Positions 32,777 to 41,250 of a stretch of 64,000 nucleotides of DNA are shown here, piece by piece. The notes under the pieces are model-generated. The model did not search any database. It saw only the letters and a program-made list of their open reading frames with translations, and was not told the origin of the DNA. The position numbers and the translations under genes are program-made. Origin of the DNA: Nocardia abscessus NBRC 100374 (lineage in GTDB: Bacteria; Actinomycetota; Actinomycetes; Mycobacteriales; Mycobacteriaceae); NCBI RefSeq assembly GCF_000308455.1, contig NZ_BAFP01000271.1, positions 30,688-94,687 of the forward strand, given 5' to 3'. How positions within the stretch are numbered: the stretch's first letter is position 1; each line of letters begins with the position of its first letter.

Positions 32777-33099
32777 AGCAGTCCGATACTCGAAGGGCAA
32801 CCGCTTGCTACGAACCAGCGCGCGTGGGGAGAGCCCGAAATAGTGTCGTGGCAGGTGGTGGATCGGGCCCCGGTTGACAGGCCGGGTGAGCTGGTGCCGC
32901 TGACGATCGCCATCGTCGAACTCGACGAAGGCCCGTGGGTCTACACGTCCATCGAAGGGGAGATCCCCTTGTCGCCGAGTCGGCCGGTGCGTGTTCAATT
33001 CCAGCCCACCCGTGGGATGACCGGTTCCCCGTTTTCGCGGTCGGTCCCGAACCGCGGAACTCCGCCCATCGCTTGCCCCGCCTTTCCTCTCGCGAGTGA
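32777..33099 (+). pseudogene. Broken OB-fold (DUF35-like) protein
   Basis: In frame the segment reads RAWGEPEIVSWQVVDRAP, then VPLTIAIVELDEGPWVYTS, the core of the OB-fold half of DUF35 acyl-CoA-associated proteins. Near 33013 the frame is lost, and the expected DDRFPVFAVGPEPRNSAHR continues in another frame to a TGA at 33099, as if one base were deleted. The N-terminal zinc ribbon is missing. It is read as a gene relic. Confidence 0.55.
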
Positions 33100-33160
33100 T
33101 CGCGGTGCACCGCCGCCGCTTCCCAGCGCCTTGCAACACAAACCACTACTGAGACACGGC

Positions 33161-34186
33161 CTAGCAGCGTTCATACTGACGCGCGTAGGGCTGCGACTCC
33201 GGTGAAACATCGCGCCAGGATGGCTGGCAACCGCCGATGAAGACCGCGAGAACGGGGCCGTTGCGTGTTTCGATCGTGTAGTCGACCACGGCACCAGGCT
33301 GGGCCAAGTAGGGAAGATGCTTTTCGGCGAGTTGTGTTGCCTGCGCAGCGGTGAGTTGCTTTCCGACAGGAGGGTATATCGCGACGTCCAGGGTGCGGCC
33401 TGCTTTGCCGGGCGGGTCGTATACGGAAATCTCGACGAAGAACGGGGTGGGTTGATCGGTCAGGAACCACTCCCAGAGCTCGAGTTCGCTATTGGACGGG
33501 AAGCGGGGTCGGCTGGACGGGAAGAGGGGTCGGCGGTCCGTGTTGAGCCACCCAGGTTCCAGTCTCGAGCGATTCTTGGACCCGCTCTGCACAGGAACGG
33601 TGGCCACCGTCCAATCGTTGGGCGCCAGTTCGGGAAAGTCCTGGATGATTCGGCGCATCGCCGCGGTGGCACGGTGTGGTTCCGCCTCGGAGCCCGCTCG
33701 GACGCCGATGGCGTTGCTCATCTGGTCTACGTCGATGCCGCGTGACGACCAGTGCACCTGTGTGCCGGGGGCCGAGACTCTCACCCAGGTGTGTGCCGAG
33801 TTCGCTTCCCTGCTCACGTCCCGACCGAACCGCCAATTCGCAGAATAAGAGTCCGTCATCCGGTCGAGATCGACCTCGGTCTGGTCTCCTTGGTAGCGCG
33901 GCGGAAGCTGCTGGGCGCCCATGGCACGCACCACGGACGCGGCCTCGTCCGGTGTGGCGTCATCCTCGAGCTGCACATCGAGCCGGGATGCGTACGTGCG
34001 GGACTTGCCCTCGTAATCGAACCAATGTGACGCATCGACCACCCCGGGAAGAGCCTGGATGGCAGTTTCGATCACGCGTGACCAGCTGTCACGCTCGGCC
34101 TGGTCGGGTCCTTGTGCCGGAATAGCACATCCTGTCAGCAGAACTGCCGCCATCATCAATATGACGGTCGGGGTGGTGAAGCGCAT
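33161..34186 (-). CDS. Hypothetical lipoprotein
   Basis: A protein of 341 residues. The N-terminus MRFTTPTVILMMAAVLLTGC is a lipoprotein signal with the lipobox LTGC, so it should be anchored to the outer face of the membrane. The mature part has two similar halves rich in beta structure, with four Trp-containing segments, and no known domain is recognised. It carries a small in-frame 21-base tandem duplication that encodes a repeated Phe-Pro-Ser block. It stands alone, and its regulation is not visible. Confidence 0.7.
   Translation of the reverse strand: MRFTTPTVILMMAAVLLTGCAIPAQGPDQAERDSWSRVIETAIQALPGVVDASHWFDYEGKSRTYASRLDVQLEDDATPDEAASVVRAMGAQQLPPRYQGDQTEVDLDRMTDSYSANWRFGRDVSREANSAHTWVRVSAPGTQVHWSSRGIDVDQMSNAIGVRAGSEAEPHRATAAMRRIIQDFPELAPNDWTVATVPVQSGSKNRSRLEPGWLNTDRRPLFPSSRPRFPSNSELELWEWFLTDQPTPFFVEISVYDPPGKAGRTLDVAIYPPVGKQLTAAQATQLAEKHLPYLAQPGAVVDYTIETRNGPVLAVFIGGCQPSWRDVSPESQPYARQYERC
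33493..33534 (-). repeat. 21-base tandem duplication inside the lipoprotein gene
   Basis: TGGACGGGAAGCGGGGTCGG plus C at 33493-33513 is repeated at 33514-33534 with one change. The copies add seven residues each and keep the frame, giving LFPSSRP-RFPSNS-like repeats. Confidence 0.75.
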
Positions 34187-34448
34187 AACGTTTCATTCTG
34201 GCGTCCGGGGTGCCAGGCGATGCTAGCGGATTTCGGTCATGACGTTGGTCGGATCATTGCCGGCGACACTGCGAAGGTGGTGGACGACCGACCCGACCCA
34301 GCGCGGCCACGGCGGCGGCGATACCACGAACTCGCCACCACCCACCGAGCCGGATTCGTCCTGGCCTGCGTCGTCGACTCCCACCATCGACTGGGCCCTC
34401 GCGATGGAAGACGCCAGCGCCATCCTTGACGAACGCCCCTGAGTCACA

Positions 34449-34823
34449 TCAGAACGGCGGTTCGTCGTCGGGTGTATTGGGGTACGCGTTGCGCCTGGAA
34501 CTGAGGTAGCAGTCACTGAGGTTCAGATGCAGCGAGGGATACAAGCCCGCCGCTGGCAGCGTTACGCCGGCTCGCGCCAAGTCGGCGTCGGTCAATAGGG
34601 CGGCGGCCGCCAGCGCTCGCTGATCCCATAAAAGTTCCTGTTGCACGTCTTCTTGCGTATCGGCGATCGCATGGGCAAGTGTGCACCGGTGCAGCGGGTC
34701 TCCGTCCTCGCCGCCGATCTCGTCCCAGATCTCGGCGAACAAGAGGCGGGCGGCTTCTCTGTCGCCACTGTGATTGAGCTGCGCTGCCTCACCGATCCGG
34801 AGCAGCGTGGGGTCCGTGATCAT
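34449..34823 (-). CDS. TPR-related small protein, C-terminally short
   Basis: A protein of 124 residues from an ATG at 34823 (GGAAGGA seven bases upstream). The helical segments ARLLFAEIWDEIG, HRCTLAHAIADTQED and LYPSLHLNLSDCYL match actinobacterial tetratricopeptide-like proteins of about 170 residues. The usual last repeat is replaced by a short polar tail ending DDEPPF, so this copy is probably truncated. It may mediate protein contacts; partners are unknown. Confidence 0.6.
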   Translation of the reverse strand: MITDPTLLRIGEAAQLNHSGDREAARLLFAEIWDEIGGEDGDPLHRCTLAHAIADTQEDVQQELLWDQRALAAAALLTDADLARAGVTLPAAGLYPSLHLNLSDCYLSSRRNAYPNTPDDEPPF

Positions 34824-35019
34824 CCACGGTTCCTTCCTGGCAGGTTCGCGGGGACATGTGTGGCAGCCCCCGAGATCGACACGATACCGCTCCCTATGCC
34901 ACGGACCGCTTCGTGATCGCTCAAACATCAAGGGCACACTTGGTTCTCCGCACCGAAATGCCGCCGACGTCTCACGACACATCCAGGTACCCGATAAGCC
35001 CACGAGTCCGGCCCGCCTG

Positions 35020-35204
35020 CCCGACCCCTGGGTGGCAGAACTCGGCTCGATCGCCGAGTTCGAGCACGCCCTGATGTCCGAGCGCACTTCCGAGGGGCTG
35101 GCTGCCGCCCGCGCTCGTGGCCGCACAGGTGGGCAGAACCAAAGCTCACCTCGCGCCAGGCGAAGATTGCCCGCGAGATATCGGCGAATGCTGGCGTCAC
35201 CTAA
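35020..35204 (+). pseudogene. Serine recombinase fragment (rightward)
   Basis: WVAELGSIAEFEHALMSERT, then SEGLAAARARGRTGGQ, matches the long helix after the catalytic domain of Tn3/Hin-type resolvases. One base shift later the frame PKLTSRQAKIAREISANAGV continues the linker to the DNA-binding domain. The catalytic domain and the final helix-turn-helix are missing. Confidence 0.65.
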
Positions 35205-35344
35205 GGGCGGATCGGTGCGATCGTGACGGTGAAAAGTAACGTCACTGTGGGGTGTTCGGGTAGCCGTAGTAACTGGGAAAGATCGGGCGGATATAGCGGC
35301 GAAGGCGGCCCGAATGAGCTGAAAGTCAGCGTGTCCGCCAGGGC

Positions 35345-35605
35345 TGTCCACGTTGGAGGGCGCGGTACACGGTCGGACGGGAACACGGAGAACTGCTCGG
35401 TAAGGTCGACGATGCTGTAGTCACCGGTGGCGTGCATCCTGCGGAGCTCGGCTTGCTGTTTCGAGGCCAGTTTGGGCTGTTTGCCGCGCAGTTTGCCTTT
35501 CGCCTTGGCCCACGGCCATGCTCTCGCGGGTGCGCATCCGCAGCAGGTCGACCTCGAACTCGGCGAAGGTGGTGAACCGGCCCTCGCTGTGGCCTGACCG
35601 ATGAT
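35345..35605 (-). pseudogene. Serine recombinase fragment (leftward)
   Basis: Across two frameshifts the leftward strand reads FTTFAEFEVDLLRMRTRESM, then KAKGKLRGKQPKLASKQQAE, HATGDYSIVDLTEQFSV and SRPTVYRAL. This is the C-terminal half of a Tn3-type resolvase including the helix-turn-helix. The N-terminal catalytic serine domain is absent. Confidence 0.65.
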
Positions 35606-35665
35606 TTTTCCGCGCCCTGCTGGTCTGTACATCGAGTACCGACTCACGAGAGGCTGACAGACACT

Positions 35666-36229
35666 ATGCGGAAACTGACGTTCGGCATGAACCTGAGCCT
35701 GGACGGCTACATCGCCGCGCCCGGCGACGACCTCGGCTGGAGTGTGCCGAGCGACGAGCTGTTCCAGTGGTGGTCCGATCGGGTGAGGGCGACAGGCATG
35801 GCGCTGTACGGGCGCAAACTGTGGGAGGCGATGAGCTCTCACTGGCCGACCGCCGACCAGCAGCCGGGTGCCGCACCGGCGCAGATCGAGTTCGCCCGCC
35901 GCTGGCGGGACATGCCGAAAGTGGTGTTCTCCTCGACGACCAGCACGGTCGACTGGAACACCCGCCTGGTCACCGGCGACGCGGTCACCGAGATCACCAG
36001 GCTCAAGGCCGAGGACGGCGGCCCCATGGATATCGGCGGCGCCACACTCGCCGCGGTGGCCATGCGGGCGGGGCTGATCGACGAGTACGCGATCGTCACC
36101 CATCCGGTCCTGGTAGGTGGCGGCACGCCGTTCTTTGCGGCCCTGGACAACTGGGTGAACCTGACCCTGGTGGAGACCCGGACGTTCCGTGACGGCGTGG
36201 TCCTGACCAGGTACGAGACCAGGCGCTGA
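35666..36229 (+). CDS. Dihydrofolate reductase-like (RibD C-terminal domain) protein
   Basis: A protein of 187 residues. MRKLTFGMNLSLDGYIAAPG is the first strand and loop of RibD_C/DHFR-like proteins. MALYGRKLWEAM carries the nucleotide-binding loop, KVVFSSTTSTVDW the middle strand and DIGGATLAAVAMRAGLIDE the GG dinucleotide-contact helix. Such proteins bind NADPH, but the physiological substrate is mostly unknown. It is an intact gene in a zone of mobile relics and is followed by a clean terminator. Confidence 0.85.
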   Translation: MRKLTFGMNLSLDGYIAAPGDDLGWSVPSDELFQWWSDRVRATGMALYGRKLWEAMSSHWPTADQQPGAAPAQIEFARRWRDMPKVVFSSTTSTVDWNTRLVTGDAVTEITRLKAEDGGPMDIGGATLAAVAMRAGLIDEYAIVTHPVLVGGGTPFFAALDNWVNLTLVETRTFRDGVVLTRYETRR

Positions 36230-36238
36230 GTACCCAAC

Positions 36239-36271
36239 CTCGGATCGGCCCGGGATTCGGGCCGATCCGAG
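36239..36271 (+). terminator. Terminator-like hairpin after the RibD_C gene
   Basis: CTCGGATCGGCCCG - GGATT - CGGGCCGATCCGAG is a perfect 14-base stem starting 10 bases after the stop. No T-tract follows, typical for high-GC actinobacteria. Confidence 0.75.
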
Positions 36272-36317
36272 GGATCTCGTGGCGCTGTGTTTCGAGGCGC
36301 GTGATACCCGTCCCCGA

Positions 36318-36730
36318 TCACAGACCGTGTAGGTAAGGATCTGCCCGCGCAGGCTTGGCGGTGATGGCGGCAGGCGGATCGACGGGGTCACCGTCTGCGA
36401 GAAGGCGCCGTTCGTGCAGGTCAACGCGACCGTAACGGGCGATCGTCTTCCTCAGTTGCTTTTGGTCTGCGGCTTCGACGAGCTCGTTGACGAGCTTGGG
36501 TGCGAGGGTGTACTTCACGCGGTGTCCCTGCATAGCGGCTTCGGTGCCCAAGGCGATGAGCAGGTGTGATTTGCCGGTGCCGGAGTCACCGATCAGGCAG
36601 AGCGGCAGGCCCTTTTTGATCAATCGCCCTTGGCGAGGGTGCTGATGGTGGCTTCCTCGAGGTTGGGATTTGCGTCGAAGTCCAACGCGCGCAACGACTT
36701 GTCACGGGGAAAGCCGGCGGCGGTGAGGTT
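36318..36730 (-). pseudogene. IS21 IstB-like ATPase relic
   Basis: AAGFPRDKSLRALDFDANPN lies in one frame. After a shift near 36620, KKGLPLCLIGDSGTGKSHLL (Walker A) follows with a run to KTIARYGRVDL, the first half of IstB transposition helper proteins. The sequence then departs from the family, and no Walker B or C-terminal part follows. The istA partner is absent. The in-frame sequence upstream (to 36916) is not recognised. Confidence 0.65.
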
Positions 36731-37103
36731 GTCGTCCTCGCCGGCGCGGTAATCGGTGCGGCTCGCGCCTTCGGTGCCGGTGATGGCGTGGGTGAAGTAG
36801 TCGAAGGTGCCCGAGACGGTGCCGACCCCGAACGGGGGCAGCGGCTCGTCAGGGAGGGCGGGGTCGATCTCGCTCCAGTTCTTGACCGTCGAGGCCGGCA
36901 CTACGCCACAGCGCATTTCGCCGTCTGAGACCAGACATCATCGCGGCCACTGTCGGGTTACCGCCGCAATAACGACGCCCAGACACCGCTGCTGATATAG
37001 CTGAGTGCACTCTCACGCCGATTATCGAGTGGTAGGAACTGATCGGCGTTGGCATTATCGAGCAAGTGTTGGTGGTAGGTACTCATGGGGGAGGAAATCG
37101 CGT

Positions 37104-37847
37104 ATGTCCACGGTGCGGCGGTTCTGGATCGAATTCGACCTGGAGCACGACTCAGATTCCTGGATTGCGCTCGACCAGGGCGTCGGGGTGACTGGCTTCG
37201 ACGAGCAGGACTGCTTGTCGATGGTGGCAGATCTCCTTCCCGCCGATACGGAGTTACCCCCGGTGCGCCGCATCACGGTCGACATCTCACTGGCCGAGCC
37301 ACTCCCGGTGAATCCTCCGACTCTCGGGGTCCCGGTGTGGCGAGGCGTGTGGTACCCACCCCGGAACCTTTCGACCGGACCGATGTGGCGCCCTCGGGGG
37401 GTCGACCGAACGGCTGAACGCCCCGGCTATCCGACACCTGTCACAGGTACGTCTCCTACCTGGTGGGACGAAATCCCGCATATCAAACGCCTATTGTTGC
37501 CGCTGGCTTACATGCACGATCCCAAGTTCGATGATCAGAAGTGGAAAGACCTTACCTGGATGGAGCGTGCCAGATCGGCCGCAGATCCGACCTACGCGGC
37601 CATGGTGCGCGAAGCCCTCGACTATGTGATCGCGCGGCGCCCGACTCCGAGCGAGTGGTACGACCCGACAAATGCCTGGTTCCTTGATCAACAGGAACTG
37701 GACGAGTATCTGCGGGCCTTGCGAGACTACTTGTTCGGAGATCGCTCGGAGCCGATCTCCCCTCCCGGCAACAAACGGCCTCTGCCCGATGTTGGAACCA
37801 CTCTCGATGATCAAGCGAGAGACTCTGGGGGACAGGAAGTCCTGTAA
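37104..37847 (+). CDS. Hypothetical protein
   Basis: A protein of 247 residues from an ATG at 37104 (a GGGGAGG run lies 10 bases upstream). The first ~95 residues (MSTVRRFWIEFDLEHDSDSW) look like a compact alpha/beta domain seen in many actinobacterial hypothetical proteins. A proline-rich linker follows, then a helical second domain containing WYDPTNAWFLDQQELDEYLR. No catalytic or binding motif is recognised. It could be a fusion of two small domains. It is not flanked by co-directional genes. Confidence 0.65.
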   Translation: MSTVRRFWIEFDLEHDSDSWIALDQGVGVTGFDEQDCLSMVADLLPADTELPPVRRITVDISLAEPLPVNPPTLGVPVWRGVWYPPRNLSTGPMWRPRGVDRTAERPGYPTPVTGTSPTWWDEIPHIKRLLLPLAYMHDPKFDDQKWKDLTWMERARSAADPTYAAMVREALDYVIARRPTPSEWYDPTNAWFLDQQELDEYLRALRDYLFGDRSEPISPPGNKRPLPDVGTTLDDQARDSGGQEVL

Positions 37848-38051
37848 TGCCGACGAGCACGCTTCGGCGGCGGGTCGTCACTCAGTCCGGTTCGCTGTCT
37901 GATTCCAGCGGGTGTCACGACGGTCGTCGGTGAGACGTCGGTGTTCTTCTCGACCGCGCCCCACGCGGCCGGCGGCCTCGCCGGACGTTTCCGGCTTGAC
38001 GGGTCCGTGTGACAGGAAAGCAAGTTCTGTGTCGTGGAGCGTCGCTGCTGG

Positions 38052-38618
38052 TCACTTCGGCCCGGGTCGACCGGAGGCGGCGGTGAGGCTGCGGACGAGC
38101 AGGTCGATGACCGCTCGCTTGTCCGCGTCGTCGCGCTTATGGGTGAGGAGTCCTTCGATGACGAAGGTGCCGATGGCGGACATGGCGGCGAGGTCGGTCT
38201 CGGTGACTCCGGCCGTGCGGAGGTTGTCGGCGAACAGCGCGTCGGCCAGCTGGTGGAACGCGGTGTGCCAGGTGTCGATGGCGGGGGATGCCGCGGCGCG
38301 GGCGTGCACGGTGTTGACGAGCCCGTGCAGCTGTTCCAGCTGGTCGACCACCCACAGCAGCCGGTCGTTCAACGATAGGCCGTCGATCTCCGCGTAGGTG
38401 GCGAGTGCCTCGGCCAGGATGCGGTCCAGGACCGCGATGAGCAACTCGTCCTTGTCCTGGAAGTACCAATAGATCGTATTGACAGTGACTCCTGCGCTTT
38501 TGGCGATCCGCCCCGTGGACGCCGACTCGAAGCCGTCGTCTATGAGCAGGCGTTGCGCGGCGGCGATGATCTCCTCGCGCTTCTCCTCGCGGTTCTGCGG
38601 GCGTCGATTCCTGGGCAC
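38052..38618 (-). CDS. TetR/AcrR family transcriptional regulator
   Basis: A protein of 188 residues. The basic N-terminus PRNRRPQNREEKREEIIAAA leads to a helix-turn-helix (residues 38-58, STGRIAKSAGVTVNTIYWYF) and a typical ligand domain. It diverges from a gene pair encoding an unknown protein and an SDR oxidoreductase. A 46-base region with two head-to-head CTTGAxCGxCGxTCAAG sites lies between them and is very likely its operator. Confidence 0.85.
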   Translation of the reverse strand: MPRNRRPQNREEKREEIIAAAQRLLIDDGFESASTGRIAKSAGVTVNTIYWYFQDKDELLIAVLDRILAEALATYAEIDGLSLNDRLLWVVDQLEQLHGLVNTVHARAAASPAIDTWHTAFHQLADALFADNLRTAGVTETDLAAMSAIGTFVIEGLLTHKRDDADKRAVIDLLVRSLTAASGRPGPK

Positions 38619-38632
38619 CTCACCACCTTATC

Positions 38633-38678
38633 TTGAACGTCGCTCAAGAAGACGTTACGCTTCTTGAGCGACGTTCAA
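38633..38678. promoter_or_regulatory. Perfect 19-base inverted repeat, double TetR operator
   Basis: TTGAACGTCGCTCAAGAAG (38633-38651), 8 bases, then its exact complement (38660-38678). Each arm is itself an imperfect 17-base palindrome CTTGA[A/G]CG[T/A]CG[C/T]TCAAG. The pair occupies the divergent promoter region of the TetR and SDR operon. Confidence 0.75.
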
Positions 38679-38704
38679 GAGAAGCGAGATGAGGCTGATT
38701 GCCC

Positions 38705-39274
38705 ATGGACACCGACAACGCGGCCGCCGAGCTGCGCCGGCTCGACACCAGCGGCCTGCTTGCCCTGTTCACCACTCTGGAAGCCCCCACGATCGCCGAG
38801 ATCGACGGCGAGTACACCGCAGCTCTGCTGGCCCAGCCGAATCTGTTCGCCGTGGTGACCGGAAAGGTGGCCGTGGCCAACCCGCTCGGGCCGTGGCTGT
38901 GCAAGGCATTCCGGCCCGTCGATGAGAACGGCGGGCGCGGCTACAACACTTTCGGCGAGTTCGGCCGGGTCCGGCAGCGCTACCCGATGCGCACGCTTTT
39001 GGCCCCGTCCCGCTACGACGGCGCTCCGGCCTACACGCTCATCTATCGCGCCTACACCTCGATGTGCGGGTCGATCCACATGGTGGACGAGGTGCGGCGT
39101 GCCGCGCCCGGCGTCTACCTGGGCATGGGCACCTGGGGATTCACCGACGCTCAGCGCCGCGTCCCCCGACCCTTCCTGCTGACCGGCCCGGTCGGCCCGT
39201 ACCGCGGCGACATCGGCATAGCCCGGCCCGCCTTCACGCCCGGCCCCCGCGAGCTGCCCGGCCTACCTGCCTGA
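38705..39274 (+). CDS. Hypothetical protein in TetR/SDR operon
   Basis: A protein of 189 residues (MDTDNAAAELRRLDTSGLLA). The ATG at 38705 is preferred to a TTG six bases upstream, because GAGG lies ten bases before it. The middle has KAFRPVDENGGRGYNTFGEF and a compact beta-rich half with YRAYTSMCGSIHMVDEVR. The length and Gly/Tyr spacing suggest a lipocalin-like or nuclear-transport-like barrel, but no family is recognised. It precedes the SDR gene by 39 bases, so both are probably made from one TetR-controlled transcript and act in one step. Confidence 0.65.
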   Translation: MDTDNAAAELRRLDTSGLLALFTTLEAPTIAEIDGEYTAALLAQPNLFAVVTGKVAVANPLGPWLCKAFRPVDENGGRGYNTFGEFGRVRQRYPMRTLLAPSRYDGAPAYTLIYRAYTSMCGSIHMVDEVRRAAPGVYLGMGTWGFTDAQRRVPRPFLLTGPVGPYRGDIGIARPAFTPGPRELPGLPA

Positions 39275-39313
39275 CGCCCCTCACCTACCGATCCCCACCC
39301 GAGCGAAGGAACC

Positions 39314-40111
39314 ATGACCACATCCCCCCGCACCGCGCTGATCACTGGCGCGTCCGCCGGCATCGGCGCGGCGTTTGCCCACCACCTGGCCGCAAGCGGC
39401 TACCAGCTGCTATTGGTCGCCCGCCGCGGCGACCGGCTCCGGGAACTCGCCGCGCAGCTGACCGAACGGCACGATGTGCGCTGTGAGGTGTTCGCTGCCG
39501 ACCTCACCGACCCCGCCGCACCCGCCGCGATTCTGGACCACGCCGACCAGCAGGGCCTGAACATCGACATCCTGATCAACAACGCGGGACTGTCGGGCAA
39601 GACCGCCTTCGCCGACACCCCATGGGAGGTCTTGGCCAGCGAGATCCAGCTGATGGTGACTGCCCAGACCGAACTCGCCCACCTGGTCATCCCCGGTATG
39701 AAGAAACGCCATTGGGGCCGCATTATCAACCTGTCCTCGGTCGCCGCGTTCGCTCCACCCGCAGCCAGCCTGCTCTATACCGGCATCAAGTCCTACGTCC
39801 TCAACACCTCGCAAGCCCTCGACATGGAACTCAAACCCCACGGCATCCACGTCACTGCCCTGTGTCCCGGCTTCACCCACACCGAGTTTCACGATGTGAT
39901 GGGCACTCGCGACAGAGCCGACCACCTGCCCCGCATCCTCTGGCAGCAGCCCGACGCCGTCGTCACCGAGGGCTGGGCAGCCGTGATGAAAGGCAGACCC
40001 GTGTGCGTCCCGGGCACCGTCAACAAGATCTCCGCCGCCGCCATGAAGCCCCTGCCCATCCGTCTGGGCTACCTCGTCGGAAAGACCCTCAACCCGTTCA
40101 AGAACAGCTGA
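39314..40111 (+). CDS. Short-chain dehydrogenase/reductase
   Basis: A protein of 265 residues with the classical SDR signature: TGASAGIG cofactor loop (residues 11-18), NNAG at about 89-92, Ser141/142 in NLSSV, and the catalytic YTGIK (Tyr155, Lys159). An Arg in VARRGDR after strand 2 favours NADP(H). It should oxidise or reduce an alcohol/carbonyl pair in the cytoplasm; the substrate is unknown. It is the second gene of the TetR-controlled pair. Confidence 0.88.
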   Translation: MTTSPRTALITGASAGIGAAFAHHLAASGYQLLLVARRGDRLRELAAQLTERHDVRCEVFAADLTDPAAPAAILDHADQQGLNIDILINNAGLSGKTAFADTPWEVLASEIQLMVTAQTELAHLVIPGMKKRHWGRIINLSSVAAFAPPAASLLYTGIKSYVLNTSQALDMELKPHGIHVTALCPGFTHTEFHDVMGTRDRADHLPRILWQQPDAVVTEGWAAVMKGRPVCVPGTVNKISAAAMKPLPIRLGYLVGKTLNPFKNS

Positions 40112-40240
40112 AGCCGCTCACTCGCGTTCAGCGACGGCCTGGTCACCTGGCCGACCCTGAGGTCGGCTATACGCGAGTCGAACCCGGAGATCTGACGCGA
40201 TACTCGAGGCGTCCCTACCTATTCAGCCAGTTCTGAGGGT

Positions 40241-40995
40241 CTATCTCGCTAACGGTGTTTGTGGCGATCTCCATTGGTAGGTTTGGGCGTTGGGCCAGCG
40301 GTCGGCGAAGGTGATCGCGAAGGCGTTGACCGCGGGTTTCCAGCGCATGGTCCATCGTGCCCGACCGGCGCCGGTCGGGTCGAGTGATCGGGTGACCAGA
40401 TACAGGCATTTCAGGGCGGCTGGCTCGGTCGGGAAGTGGCCTCGTGCCTTGATCGCGCGGCGGTAGCGGGCATTGAGCGATTCGATGGCGTTCGTGCTGC
40501 AGATGACACGTCGGATCTCGATGTCGTAGTCGAGGAACGGAATGAACTCCTCCCACGAGTTTTCCCAAAGACGCACGATCGCACCGTATTTCGAGCCCCA
40601 TCGCTCGGGGAGCTCATCCAGCGCCGTCCGCGCTGCGGCGGCGTTGACGGCGGTGTGCGCACGATCTGGGGTTCGAAGCTGCCATCGCGGTCGCGGGGCA
40701 CCTCGATCGGCACCGGCCCCGTCACCTCGGTCAGCACCGTCTTCGGCCTGGTCCCGTTGCGCACGTTCGCCGAGTCCCGCTCGGCGGGAGCCTGGTTCGG
40801 TTCGAGCCCTAGGTGTTCGGTCATCTCCTCGTTCAACGCCGTCTCGAGGACGGTCTTGGTGAACTGTTTGAGCAGCCCGTTCGGCCCGGTCAGGGACAAC
40901 CCCTGCTCCTTGGCCATACGCACCAGCTCCGCCGCCGCCAGCTCCTCCGCCGAAGCCTGGGCCTTCTTCCTCGCCACAGCATCAAGTGTCGTCAT
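40241..40995 (-). pseudogene. IS256-family transposase, catalytic middle deleted
   Basis: The N-terminal ~100 residues (MTTLDAVARKKAQASAEELA to DRDGSFEPQIV) are intact up to about 40680. The frame then departs, and the C-terminal part LWENSWEEFIPFLDYDIEIR, STNAIESLNARYRRAIKARG and the following helix reappear in another frame. Roughly 150 residues with the first two DDE-site aspartates are missing, so it cannot be active. Confidence 0.8.
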
Positions 40996-41049
40996 CACGG
41001 CACCTTCCCGCTGAACTTCGTTCAGCGCGTCAGGCCGCAAACACCGTTA
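40241..41049 (-). mobile_element. IS256-family relic with internal deletion
   Basis: Matching ends TAACGGTGTTTGTGG (40250-40264) and its inverted partner TAACGGTGTTTGCGG (41049-41035) flank a deleted transposase gene. An intact IS256 transposase of ~410 codons is reduced here to about 250. The element directly abuts the IS110 element on its right. Confidence 0.75.
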
Positions 41050-41094
41050 GATCCAGTGTCACGATCAGGGAGTCGGCCGGTTCGCTCGACCGTT

Positions 41095-41250
41095 AAATTC
41101 CCGCTTACGTGGCTGTTGTGGATTCTGCGGCCGGCCGACACCCGGGACCGGCCGGGATGGCTTGAGAGGAGCGTGGCATCGCCCTGACTGGGGAGTGCCT
41201 TCCGACCGGTCCGTGCCACATCCCCAACCGCAAAGGGCTGACACGCACCA
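41095..41250 (+). ncRNA. Candidate bridge RNA of the IS110 element
   Basis: The 5' noncoding end has two clear hairpins: CGGCCGG...CCGGCCG (41128-41154) and GTGGCA...TGCCAC (41173-41219) with internal bulges. IS110 elements are known to make a structured bridge RNA from this side that pairs with donor and target DNA. The loop guides were not assigned. Confidence 0.45.

Noticed and set aside
34239..34442. Short rightward frame ending AMEDASAILDERP
   Set aside because: Only the last ~15 codons look protein-like, there is no ribosome site and no recognisable family.
35201..36424. 407-codon leftward frame over the RibD_C gene
   Set aside because: Most of it is antisense to the intact dihydrofolate reductase-like gene; only the recombinase part near 35345-35605 is real and it is listed as a relic.
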